Source of the DNA: an uncultured Oscillospiraceae bacterium
Lineage (GTDB): Bacteria > Bacillota > Clostridia > Oscillospirales > Oscillospiraceae
Assembly (NCBI GenBank): GCA_910587205.1
Contig: CAJULZ010000048.1
Location: 1-19,060, forward strand
Length of the DNA stretch: 19,060 nucleotides
Direction: 5' to 3'
Each line of letters opens with the position of its first letter. Position 1 is the stretch's first letter. Both the position numbers and the translations under genes were made by a program. Below, in pieces: positions 6,699 through 13,479 of the stretch. The notes below the pieces were generated by a model that was not told the DNA's origin, ran no database searches, and saw only the letters and a program-made list of their open reading frames with translations.

Positions 6699-7412
6699 TC
6701 AGCTTCCGGAGCTTCCCTTCCACTCCCGCATCCGGGCGTGGAGGCAGCTCAGCGCGTCGGACAGCCCGCCCAGGTGGTCGATAAGCCCCATTTTCACCGC
6801 CTCCTCGCCGTAGATAACGCTGCCCACGTCCGCCGCCATCTCGCCGGTGTTGAGCATGAGGTGCTCGAAATCCTCCCGGCTGATCCGGCTGTTCCGGGTG
6901 ACAAAGTCGCAGATCCGGTCCTGGATGCGCTCGAAATAGTGGAAGGTCTGGCTCACCCCGATGACCAGCCCGTTGAGCCGTACCGGATGGATCGTCATAG
7001 CCCCGGAGTGGACGATGAAAGACTCCTTGGCCGCCACCGCCAGGGGCACGCCGATGGAGTGCCCTCCCCCCAGCACCAGAGACACCGTGGGCTTGCGCAT
7101 CCCGGAGATCATCTCTGCGATGGCCAAGCCCGCCTCAATGTCACCCCCCATAGTGTTGAGCAGGATGAGCAGCCCGTCCACCTCGCCGCTCTCCTCCACC
7201 GCCGTGAGCAAGGGCAGCACGTGCTCATACTTGGTGGTCTTTGCCCCGGAGGGGGCCTCCTGGTGGCCCTCGATCTGGCCCACAATGGTCAGGGTGTGGA
7301 TGGTGCCGTCTTCCGTTTTGAAGGTGCTGGAGCCCATGTCCACAATCTGCTGCTGCCGGCTATTCTCCTCTCCGCCGTCCTCGTTTTCCGTTGGTCTGGT
7401 GTCCTCGGTCAT
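6699..7412 (-). CDS. tepA: TepA-like ClpP-family serine protease
   Basis: A 237-residue protein of the ClpP fold (family S14), closest by pattern to Bacillus TepA, a ClpP-like peptidase named for aiding secretion. After a polar N-terminus of about 37 residues come HTLTIVGQIEGH and KTTKYEHVLPLL, both TepA hallmarks, then LNTMGGDIEAGLAIAEMI. The nucleophile is in GGGHSIG (Ser119) and the catalytic histidine in MTIHPVRL (His142); the end, EEAVKMGLIDHLGGL, matches ClpP-type domains. No signal peptide is seen. Start ATG at 7412; its ribosome binding site AAAAGGGGGG forms the 3' arm of a 14 bp hairpin. In Bacillus the gene neighbours ftsK; here it follows an M18 aminopeptidase. Confidence 0.88.
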   Translation of the reverse strand: MTEDTRPTENEDGGEENSRQQQIVDMGSSTFKTEDGTIHTLTIVGQIEGHQEAPSGAKTTKYEHVLPLLTAVEESGEVDGLLILLNTMGGDIEAGLAIAEMISGMRKPTVSLVLGGGHSIGVPLAVAAKESFIVHSGAMTIHPVRLNGLVIGVSQTFHYFERIQDRICDFVTRNSRISREDFEHLMLNTGEMAADVGSVIYGEEAVKMGLIDHLGGLSDALSCLHARMREWKGSSGS

Positions 7413-7414
7413 GG

Positions 7415-7454
7415 AAAACCCCCCTTTTGCGGATAGCTTTTCCGCAAAAGGGGG
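7415..7454 (-). promoter_or_regulatory. 14 bp hairpin over the tepA ribosome binding site, attenuator or terminator candidate
   Basis: CCCCCTTTTGCGGA (7420-7433) and TCCGCAAAAGGGGG (7441-7454) are perfectly complementary, with a 7 nt loop. In the minus-strand transcript the 3' arm contains AAAAGGGGG, the only plausible Shine-Dalgarno of tepA, and is followed at once by GTTTTCC and the ATG at 7412. The element therefore looks both like an intrinsic terminator of the upstream genes and like a lock on tepA translation. Confidence 0.7.
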
Positions 7455-7465
7455 ACTTTATCCTT

Positions 7466-7537
7466 TTACAGCGTCATTTCCACGCGGACGTCCGGCGCCT
7501 CCCGCCAGTTGTCCGGGCCGATGGGCTCCAGACGCAT
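7466..7537 (-). pseudogene. 23-codon mini-ORF, possible remnant of a GNAT gene
   Basis: On the minus strand an ATG at 7537 opens a frame reading MRLEPIGPDNWREAPDVRVE followed by MTL and TAA. It starts 5 bp after the M18 aminopeptidase stop. The start LEPIGPDNWRE resembles the first strand and helix of GNAT acetyltransferases, while VRVEMTL looks like a terminal strand, as if the middle of the gene had been deleted. A weak ribosome binding site (CAGGG) lies about 10 nt upstream. It could be a genuine micropeptide or chance. Confidence 0.3.
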
Positions 7538-7542
7538 CGTGC

Positions 7543-8955
7543 TCAGCCCTGGTACACTGCTTTGCAGGCGGCGTAGGTCATATAGCAGTCCAGCTTGGAC
7601 ACAGTCTCAAAGGGGGCGTGCATGGACAATACGGGCACCCCCGCGTCCAGCGTGTCGATGTTGCGGTTGGCCATATAGCAGGCCACGGTGCCGCCGCCCC
7701 CCTGGTCGGCCTTGCCCAGCTCCGCCATCTGCCACAGCACGCCCTTGTCGTCCAGCAGGCGGCGGACATAGGCCACCAGCTCCGCCCCGGCGTCGGAGGC
7801 GCCGCTCTTGCCCCGGGAGCCAGTGTACTTGCAAAGGCCGATGCCGTAGTTCACCCGGGCGGAGTTGTTTTTCTCATACACCTCGGCAAAATTGGGGTCA
7901 TAGGCGGCCGTCACATCCGTGGACAGGCAGAAGGACTTCTCCAGGCACGCCCGCAGGGGGACCTTCTGGCTGGCGCACAAATCGCCCACAAACGTCTCGA
8001 AGAAAGCGGACTGCATCCCGCTGACGCCCTCGGAGCCGATCTCCTCCTTGTCTGCCAGCACGCACACGGCGGTGCGTACGGGCGCACCGTCCAGATCCAG
8101 CAGGGCCTTCAGCCCCGCGTAGCCGCACACCCGGTCGTCGTGGCCGTAAGCGCCGATGAGGGAGCGGTCAAAGCCGATATCCACTGCGTTAAAGGCGGGA
8201 ACGGCCTCAATCTCGGCGGAGATGAAGTCCGCCTCCCGGATGCCGTAGTGGTCGTACAGCATTTTCATCACCGCCAGCTTCACCCGGTCGCTGCCGTCGT
8301 CATCCTTCAGGGGGCGGCTGCCCACCAGGATATTCAGGCTCTCGGCGGGGATGGCGGTGCCCAGCGGCTTTTTGGCTTGTTCCGCCCCCAGGTGGGGCAG
8401 CAGGTCGTCAATGGTAAACAGCGGGTCGCCGGGATGGGAGCCCACGGCCACGTTGACCACGGAGCCGTCTTTCATCGCCACCACACCCCGCAGCTCCAGG
8501 GGAATCGTCACCCACTGGTATTTGCGGATACCGCCGTAATAATGGGTTTTGAAGAAAGCCAGCTCGCTGTCCTCATACAGGGGCGTGGGCTTCAAATCCA
8601 GCCTGGGGCTGTCGATGTGGGACGCGGTGATGGACACGCCCTGGTCCAGCGGCGCGGAGCCCACCACCGCCAGGTTGACCGCCCGGCCCCGGTTCACCCG
8701 GTACACCTTGCTGCCGGGGTGGAGCTCCATGCCCCGCTCAAAGGGGACAAAGCCCGCGGCCTCGGCCAACTCCACCGTGTAATCCACACAGGTGCGCTCC
8801 GTCTTGCCCCGGTCGAGGAAGGTCTTATAGCCTTCGCAGTAGTCAAAGACGGCCTTCTCCGTGGCCTCATCCACCACGTCCCAGCCGTTCTTTTTCTGGG
8901 TCAGCAGCGCCTCCCGCAGCTGCTGACCTGGGGTTTTTTCTTCTTTTTCCGCCAT
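7543..8955 (-). CDS. M18-family metallo-aminopeptidase
   Basis: A 470-residue cytoplasmic zinc aminopeptidase of family M18 (aspartyl aminopeptidase / LAP4-like), which removes N-terminal residues, often acidic ones, from peptides. Metal and catalytic motifs are present in order: SHIDSPRLDLKP (His113), GHDDRVCGY, ADKEEIGSEGVSGM (catalytic and metal Glu), STDVTAAYDPNF, and the C-terminal metal histidine in SMHAPFE. Length fits the family. Start ATG at 8955; AAGGAGG sits about 10 nt upstream. It lies 25 bp after coaE and is likely cotranscribed with it; the hairpin before tepA may end the transcript. Substrate preference is not readable from sequence. Confidence 0.93.
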   Translation of the reverse strand: MAEKEEKTPGQQLREALLTQKKNGWDVVDEATEKAVFDYCEGYKTFLDRGKTERTCVDYTVELAEAAGFVPFERGMELHPGSKVYRVNRGRAVNLAVVGSAPLDQGVSITASHIDSPRLDLKPTPLYEDSELAFFKTHYYGGIRKYQWVTIPLELRGVVAMKDGSVVNVAVGSHPGDPLFTIDDLLPHLGAEQAKKPLGTAIPAESLNILVGSRPLKDDDGSDRVKLAVMKMLYDHYGIREADFISAEIEAVPAFNAVDIGFDRSLIGAYGHDDRVCGYAGLKALLDLDGAPVRTAVCVLADKEEIGSEGVSGMQSAFFETFVGDLCASQKVPLRACLEKSFCLSTDVTAAYDPNFAEVYEKNNSARVNYGIGLCKYTGSRGKSGASDAGAELVAYVRRLLDDKGVLWQMAELGKADQGGGGTVACYMANRNIDTLDAGVPVLSMHAPFETVSKLDCYMTYAACKAVYQG

Positions 8956-8980
8956 TTCCTTTCTGCCTCCTTGACGTTAT

Positions 8981-9610
8981 TCAACCCTGCACAGGGGGCC
9001 TCCCGCTCCCAGGGTTTTCCAAAACAATCCGCCGGAACAGCGCCCGCGCCCCTGCCTCCAGCGCGCCCTGCTCCCCGTCGTTGCGCAGAGTATAGCCGCA
9101 CCGCTCCTCGAACCAGGAGTCCGGCTTCTGGGCGTTGACCCGCGAACGGGCATACTCCTCCGGGATGCCCTCCCGGGCCATAATCCGCCCCACCCGGATG
9201 TCCTCCGGCGCGGTGACCGCCACCGTCACATCGCACCGTTCCCCCAGCCCGCTCTCCAGCAGGGCGATGGCGTCCAGCGCCACGGCGGGGCGGCCCTCGG
9301 CCCGGGCCTGGGCAGCGCGGCGCTCCACCTCCTCAATGATATGCCGGTGGGTGATGGCGTCCAGGTCTGCCAGCGCGCCCGCGTCCCCAAATACAATAGC
9401 ACCAAGTTCCTTCCGGCGCAAGTCCCCATTTTCATCAAAAATCTCCGCCCCGAACCGGGCCCGCAGCTCGTCCCTCATGGGGCCCTCGGAGCGCAGCAGC
9501 TCGTGATAAACCGCATCGCAGTCTACCACCGCCCCGCCCAGTTCCCGGAGGACGTTCAGCACGGTGGTCTTGCCCGCCCCAGTGGGGCCGGTGATTCCGA
9601 TGACAATCAT
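8981..9610 (-). CDS. coaE: Dephospho-CoA kinase
   Basis: A 209-residue P-loop kinase catalysing the last step of CoA synthesis, ATP-dependent phosphorylation of the 3'-hydroxyl of dephospho-CoA, in the cytoplasm. The P-loop is GITGPTGAGKTT at about 5-16 (many CoaE proteins have GGIGSGKS, so this is a variant). VVDCDAVYHELL matches the substrate-binding DADxIxHEL motif, and HRHIIEEVERR, VALDAIALLESGL and VTAPEDIRVGRIMAREG follow in the family order. The ATG at 9610 overlaps the TGA of the DUF4180 gene by 4 bp (ATGA), so translation is likely coupled. Length is typical. Confidence 0.9.
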   Translation of the reverse strand: MIVIGITGPTGAGKTTVLNVLRELGGAVVDCDAVYHELLRSEGPMRDELRARFGAEIFDENGDLRRKELGAIVFGDAGALADLDAITHRHIIEEVERRAAQARAEGRPAVALDAIALLESGLGERCDVTVAVTAPEDIRVGRIMAREGIPEEYARSRVNAQKPDSWFEERCGYTLRNDGEQGALEAGARALFRRIVLENPGSGRPPVQG

Positions 9611-9966
9611 GCCGCCCCCCGTCCCAGCCAGCGCAGGGCCGATGCCTCGCCCGGCTGGAAGCAGATCTGCCGCCCCCCGTTGCTCTCCCGGATGAAATCC
9701 TGGAGGGGCTTGCTGGTATAGCCTGAAAAATCCCCCACAATGACCAGCTTCATCTGGTAGTTGACGAATTTTTGCAGCACCTCCCCCGCCAACCCGGTAG
9801 ATAGGCGGAAAAAGGCCCCGTCCAGCTGTTCCTGGAACAGCACGACGGCGGAACAGCCCGTCTCATGCCGGACGGACGCCAGCAGGTCCATAGCGGAGGA
9901 GCCTCCGGACACCAGCACCCCCGGCTCCCGCACCACGGCGGTCTGGTCGATTACCTCTATGTTCAT
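9607..9966 (-). CDS. DUF4180 domain protein
   Basis: A 119-residue protein made of one DUF4180 domain: MNIEVIDQTAVVREPGVLVS, SSAMDLLASVRHETGCSAVVLF, FFRLSTGLAGEVLQKFVNYQ and KLVIVGDFSGYTSKPLQDFI. The function is unknown. No signal peptide or membrane segment is visible, so it is probably cytoplasmic. I use ATG at 9966 because the family begins at this methionine; the longer frame from a TTG at 9999 overlaps the end of tsaC. The ribosome binding site is weak (AAAGGATC about 15 nt away). It starts 19 bp after tsaC and ends in an ATGA overlap with coaE. Confidence 0.85.
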   Translation of the reverse strand: MNIEVIDQTAVVREPGVLVSGGSSAMDLLASVRHETGCSAVVLFQEQLDGAFFRLSTGLAGEVLQKFVNYQMKLVIVGDFSGYTSKPLQDFIRESNGGRQICFQPGEASALRWLGRGAA

Positions 9967-9985
9967 TTTGCTCGTTTTGATCCTT

Positions 9986-10621
9986 TCAATGGTTGTCAAG
10001 TTTTTCCGGGCCTAACACAGCCTCGATTTCCTCCCGGCTTAACCCCCCCTGCCGTAAAATCCGGTAGGGCGTAACGGTCAAATCCAAAATGGTGGACTCC
10101 ACCCCCACAGAGCAGGGCCCGCCGTCCAGCACCGCGGCGATCCGCCCGCTCAGCTGGGCCAGCACGTCGTCCGCGGACTTGGGGCTGGGCCGCCCCGACA
10201 GGTTGGCGGAGGGGCAGGCCAGCGGGCGGCCCAGCGCCCGGATCACCGCCAGCGTCGCCGGGTGGTCGGGGCAGCGCACCCCCTGGGTGGCCCCCCGTGC
10301 GGGGACGATGGGGGGCAGGGTTCCGTTCCCCCATAAAATCATGGTCAGCGGCCCCGGCCAGAAGGCGCGGGCCAGCTTGTAGGCATCCGCCGGAATGTCC
10401 CGGCACATCGCCTCCACCATGCCCATGCCGTCCACCAGCACGTTCAGCGGCTTGGCCTCGGGACGGCCCTTGGCGTCGTAGTTGGCCTGGACAGCTTTTT
10501 CCTGGGTGGCGTCGGCGGCCAGGCCGTACACCGTCTCGGTGGGCAGGGCCACCAAGCCGCCCGCCCGCAGGAGCGCGGCGGCTTTCCCGGCCTCACCGCT
10601 TGTCAAGCGCTTTGTTTCCAC
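9986..10621 (-). CDS. tsaC: L-threonylcarbamoyladenylate synthase (TsaC/YwlC type)
   Basis: A 211-residue cytoplasmic enzyme that makes threonylcarbamoyl-AMP from threonine, bicarbonate and ATP, the first step of the t6A37 modification of ANN-decoding tRNAs. Conserved segments: LLRAGGLVALPTETVYGLAA (27-34 is the PTETVYGL core), AKGRPEAKPLNVLV (nucleotide/substrate loop), FWPGPLTMIL, GVRCPDHPA, PLACPSANLSGRPSP and GVESTILDL. It ends soon after the YrdC domain, so it is the short form without a Sua5 tail. The start is GTG at 10621 with GGGGGAAGG just upstream; it overlaps the preceding small membrane-protein gene by 29 bp in another frame. Confidence 0.92.
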   Translation of the reverse strand: METKRLTSGEAGKAAALLRAGGLVALPTETVYGLAADATQEKAVQANYDAKGRPEAKPLNVLVDGMGMVEAMCRDIPADAYKLARAFWPGPLTMILWGNGTLPPIVPARGATQGVRCPDHPATLAVIRALGRPLACPSANLSGRPSPKSADDVLAQLSGRIAAVLDGGPCSVGVESTILDLTVTPYRILRQGGLSREEIEAVLGPEKLDNH

Positions 10622-10898
10622 GGTCCTTCCCCCGCTTTCCCAGTTTTATGGTGGAGCAGATGGCCGCCGCCAGCATGAGCAGGAGCGGGAACACTGCCAG
10701 CAGCGCAAACACCCCCGCTACCCAGGCGTCCTCCGCCGCGTAAGGATTTTCCTCCACGCCCCATTTCATCACGTACAGCGTCCCCGTGACCCACAGGTAC
10801 ACGCAGCTCCCTTCCAGCAGCGCGAGGCCCGCCGCGACCAGCCAGCAAAAGGCGCAGCCAATCACGCCCAGCGCCTTTTTCACGCCCTTCTCAGCCAT
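10593..10898 (-). CDS. Small membrane protein of unknown function
   Basis: A 101-residue protein I do not recognise. After a short basic start (MAEKGVKKALG) come two close hydrophobic stretches (VIGCAFCWLVAAGLALLEG; CVYLWVTGTLYVM), a polar loop (KWGVEENPYAAEDAW), a third helix (VAGVFALLAVFPLLLMLAAAI) and a basic tail (KLGKRGKDRGNKALDKR), consistent with three transmembrane helices and a positive cytoplasmic end. ATG at 10898 overlaps the HAD gene's end by 8 bp, and the 3' end overlaps tsaC by 29 bp, so it is embedded in the operon. The ribosome binding site is poor, so translation may depend on coupling. The longer frame from 10940 lies within the HAD gene and is not used. Confidence 0.65.
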   Translation of the reverse strand: MAEKGVKKALGVIGCAFCWLVAAGLALLEGSCVYLWVTGTLYVMKWGVEENPYAAEDAWVAGVFALLAVFPLLLMLAAAICSTIKLGKRGKDRGNKALDKR

Positions 10899-11547
10899 AG
10901 CAGCCCCGGACGAGGCCCAGCAGCTCCTCCGGCCGTCCAATCACAAAATCCGCCCCGGCCCCTTCCAGCTCCTCCCGGTCCCGGAAGCCCCACAGCACGC
11001 CCACCACTGTCAGCCCGCCGTTCTTTCCCGTCAGCACGTCCACATTGCTGTCCCCCACAAACAGGGTATTTTCCGGCCTGGCCTCCAGCCGCTCCATGAC
11101 CCGGCGGAGCAGGGTGGGGTCTGGCTTCACCGGCGCGTCGGGCAGGGCCCCCTGGACCACGTCGAACACCCCGGGGAAGTAGTACTCCACCACCGGCCCC
11201 GCCAAAGCGTGGGCCTTGTTGGACAGCACCGCCAGGCGGACCCTCCGCCCCTTCAGCGCGGCCAGCAGTTCGGGCACGCCGGGATAGGGGGCGGTTTTAT
11301 CCTCCTTATGGGCGTCATAGTAGGCGGAGAACTCCGCCAGCGCCTGGGCCAGCCCGTCCTCGCTCAGCCCCTGGGGGGCAAAGCGGCGCACCAGCTTGGG
11401 GATGCCGTTGCCCACCATACGCTTGTACTCGTCCACTGTGTGGGCCGGCCAGCCGTGGGCGGCGCAGACGTGGTTGCCCGCGCCGGCCAGATCGTCGATG
11501 GTGTTCAGCAGGGTGCCATCCAAATCAAAGATCACATGAGTGTACAT
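10891..11547 (-). CDS. HAD-superfamily phosphatase, phosphoglycolate phosphatase-like
   Basis: A 218-residue haloacid dehalogenase hydrolase, likely a small-molecule phosphatase such as phosphoglycolate phosphatase or the PpaX pyrophosphatase. Motif I is VIFDLDGTLLNT (catalytic aspartates at 8 and 10), a helical cap follows (about 17-80, with PYPGVPELLAAL at its end), motif II is RLAVLSNKAH, motif III KPDPTLL and motif IV LFVGDSNVDVLTGKNGG. Start ATG at 11547 fits the family's N-terminus exactly, although the ribosome binding site is weak (only AAGAG about 13 nt away). It is first in a minus-strand run with the membrane protein, tsaC, DUF4180 and coaE. The exact substrate is open. Confidence 0.85.
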   Translation of the reverse strand: MYTHVIFDLDGTLLNTIDDLAGAGNHVCAAHGWPAHTVDEYKRMVGNGIPKLVRRFAPQGLSEDGLAQALAEFSAYYDAHKEDKTAPYPGVPELLAALKGRRVRLAVLSNKAHALAGPVVEYYFPGVFDVVQGALPDAPVKPDPTLLRRVMERLEARPENTLFVGDSNVDVLTGKNGGLTVVGVLWGFRDREELEGAGADFVIGRPEELLGLVRGCYG

Positions 11548-11609
11548 AACTTAAAATGCTCTTTCTCATTCACAATATTGTCCCGTTGCCGACGTAATAT
11601 TTTCTTGCT

Positions 11610-11637
11610 ATACACATTTTGGTAACGGTTTCAAGCT
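11610..11637 (-). promoter_or_regulatory. Candidate promoter before the HAD gene
   Basis: The 98 bp gap between prfA and the HAD gene is AT-rich. On the minus strand TTGAAA is followed after 16 bp by TATAGC preceded by TGTG. It is imperfect, and read-through from prfA is also possible, since no terminator is visible after prfA. Confidence 0.3.
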
Positions 11638-11645
11638 CTTTTTGC

Positions 11646-12722
11646 CTACTTTTTCTCTCGAGAACAAGTAGGTTCCGCCAGCTGCTCCGCCTGCCGCGCC
11701 GTTATCAGCGCGTCGATAACCTCGTCCAGATCCCCGTCCATCACCGCGTCCAGCTTGTACAGCGTCAGCCCAACCCGGTGGTCGGTGAGCCGCCCCTGGG
11801 GAAAATTGTAGGTGCGGATGCGTTCGTTGCGCATCCCGCTGCCCACTTGGCTGCGGCGGTTCTCGCCGTACTCCGATTCGATGCGCTCCTGCTCCCGCTC
11901 GTAGAGGATGGAGGCCAGCAGCCGCATGGCCTTCTCCCGGTTCTGGAACTGGGACCGCTCCTGCTGGCACTCCACCACCGTCCCCGTGGGCCGGTGGATG
12001 AGCCGCACGGCGGAGGAGGTCTTGTTGATGTGCTGTCCCCCCGCGCCGGAGGAGCGGAACACCTGCATTTCCACGTCGGCGGGGTTGATTTCCACGTCCA
12101 CCGTCTCCATCTCGGGCAGGACGGCCACGGTGACGGTGGAGGTGTGCACCCGTCCGCCGGACTCCGTCTCGGGCACCCGCTGGACGCGGTGGACGCCGCT
12201 CTCAAACTTGAGGCGAGACCAGGCCCCGTCCCCCTGGATGGTGAAGGAGATCTCTTTGACCCCGCCCAGCTCAGTTTCATTGACGGAGTTCACCTCCACC
12301 GTCCACCCCCGGCCTTCCGCGTACATGGTGTACATCCGGGTGAGGGAGTTGGCGAACAGGGCGGACTCCTCGCCTCCCACCCCGGCCCGGATCTCCATAA
12401 TGACGTTCTTGCCGTCGTTGGGGTCGCGGGGGAGAAGCAGGATTTTGATCTCCCGCTCCAGCCTGTCGATATCCTCCTTGGCCTGGGCCAGCTCCTGCTG
12501 GGCCAGCTCCCGCATCTCCGGGTCGCCCAGCAGCTCCTCCGCCCCAGCCAGATCCGCCTGGGCCTTTTGCAGCCCCCGGTAGGCCGTCACCAACGGCTCC
12601 AGCTCCTTCTGCTCCCGGTTGAGTTTAGAGACCAGCTCCGGGTCACTGTATGTCTCATTGGCGGCCAAGCGAGCCTCCAGCTCCTGGTATCTCAACTCAA
12701 TGGCCTTCAATTGTTCGTCTAT
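11646..12722 (-). CDS. prfA: Peptide chain release factor 1
   Basis: Release factor 1 recognises UAA and UAG in the ribosomal A site and triggers peptidyl-tRNA hydrolysis. The catalytic GGQ is in SSGAGGQHINKTSS and the RF1-specific PxT codon-recognition motif is RVPETESGGRVHTS (RF2 would carry SPF). An N-terminal coiled helical domain precedes them. Start: no ATG, GTG or TTG lies upstream of a TTG at 12710 (MKAIELRYQELE), but GGGAGG is 20 nt from that TTG and ends 8 nt before an in-frame ATA at 12722. Starting there gives MDEQLKAIELRY, 358 residues, matching the usual RF1 N-terminus (about 356 residues in Bacillus). I therefore use ATA; TTG at 12710 is the conservative alternative. Confidence 0.93.
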   Translation of the reverse strand: MDEQLKAIELRYQELEARLAANETYSDPELVSKLNREQKELEPLVTAYRGLQKAQADLAGAEELLGDPEMRELAQQELAQAKEDIDRLEREIKILLLPRDPNDGKNVIMEIRAGVGGEESALFANSLTRMYTMYAEGRGWTVEVNSVNETELGGVKEISFTIQGDGAWSRLKFESGVHRVQRVPETESGGRVHTSTVTVAVLPEMETVDVEINPADVEMQVFRSSGAGGQHINKTSSAVRLIHRPTGTVVECQQERSQFQNREKAMRLLASILYEREQERIESEYGENRRSQVGSGMRNERIRTYNFPQGRLTDHRVGLTLYKLDAVMDGDLDEVIDALITARQAEQLAEPTCSREKK

Positions 12723-12750
12723 GGGATCTCCCTCCCAATCGTAAATTTTT

Positions 12751-12774
12751 GTAGGGGAGGGGCTTGCCCCTCCC
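12751..12774. repeat. Hairpin GGGAGGGGC-TT-GCCCCTCCC between YdcF-like gene and prfA
   Basis: A 9 bp perfect inverted repeat with a 2 nt loop (12755-12774), preceded on the plus strand by TTTTTGTAG. There is no T run on the minus-strand exit side, so it is a poor terminator there. From memory, similar TGTAGGGG-rich palindromes are scattered through related gut Firmicutes genomes, which would make it a dispersed repeat; that is an inference. Confidence 0.4.
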
Positions 12775-12785
12775 GCCCAAGCGGT

Positions 12786-13454
12786 TTACCGGTCAAACAA
12801 AAACGACTTCACCAGGGCCAACGGCTCCCGGAAGAACATCTGCACCGCCGACGGCGCGTGGCTCACCGGGGCAGCCAGGGTAAAAATATACTGGTCATGA
12901 TAGACCTCCCCCGCCAACCTGTCGTCCCGGGCCCGATCCCAGAGCATTTCAATGCGGGCCAAGTGAAACCCGCTGGACACCAGCAGCACGTCGCCGGCAA
13001 GATCCCACCCCTCCCGCTCCATCAGGTCCAAGGTATTGTTGACGTTCTGCCAGGTATTCCGGGCCCGGTCCTCCCTGTAGATCTGCTCCCCATCCACCCC
13101 CTGGGCGGTGAGGTAGTCATACATACCCTGGGCCTCGGAAACATGCTCATCATCCCCCTTGCCGCCTGTGACCACGATTTTGATGTCCGGGTGCTCCTCC
13201 CAGTAGGCCAGGGCGGTGTCCAACCGGTCCTTGAGCAGAATCGACGGGCCATCCGGCCGCATCTGACAGCCGAACACGACCATGACGCCGGGCTGGGGGC
13301 CGTCCTGGACAGTCCTGCCTCTGGAGCCCATGGCGATGACAAGCTCCAGCGCGCCAAACAGCGCCAGCCCCAGGCCCAGCAGGATCAGCAGGGCGGCCAG
13401 CCAATGCCGCTTTTTATTCTGGGGGCTGTTGCCCCGGTATGGATTATATTTCAT
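12786..13454 (-). CDS. YdcF/SanA-like membrane-anchored protein (DUF218)
   Basis: A 222-residue protein. A basic N-terminus (MKYNPYRGNSPQNKKRHW) and one transmembrane helix (LAALLILLGLGLALFGALELVIA, about 19-41) put the rest outside the membrane or in its anchor region. The DUF218 domain shows GVMVVFGCQMRPDGPS, IKIVVTGGKGDDEHVSEA, REDRARNTWQNV and VLLVSSGFHLARIEM, in the order typical of YdcF/SanA proteins, which are linked to envelope integrity without a firmly known reaction. Start ATG at 13454; the upstream site (AAAGGGGTAGGG) is only moderate. It lies 25 bp after the GNAT gene and fits an operon with cell-wall genes. Confidence 0.85.
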   Translation of the reverse strand: MKYNPYRGNSPQNKKRHWLAALLILLGLGLALFGALELVIAMGSRGRTVQDGPQPGVMVVFGCQMRPDGPSILLKDRLDTALAYWEEHPDIKIVVTGGKGDDEHVSEAQGMYDYLTAQGVDGEQIYREDRARNTWQNVNNTLDLMEREGWDLAGDVLLVSSGFHLARIEMLWDRARDDRLAGEVYHDQYIFTLAAPVSHAPSAVQMFFREPLALVKSFLFDR

Positions 13455-13479
13455 TTCTCTGCCCTACCCCTTTGTCTCC

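Noticed and set aside
6961..9138. 725-codon plus-strand frame opposite tepA, M18 aminopeptidase and coaE
   Set aside because: It spans three well-identified genes on the other strand and has low-complexity composition; it is a shadow frame of high GC.
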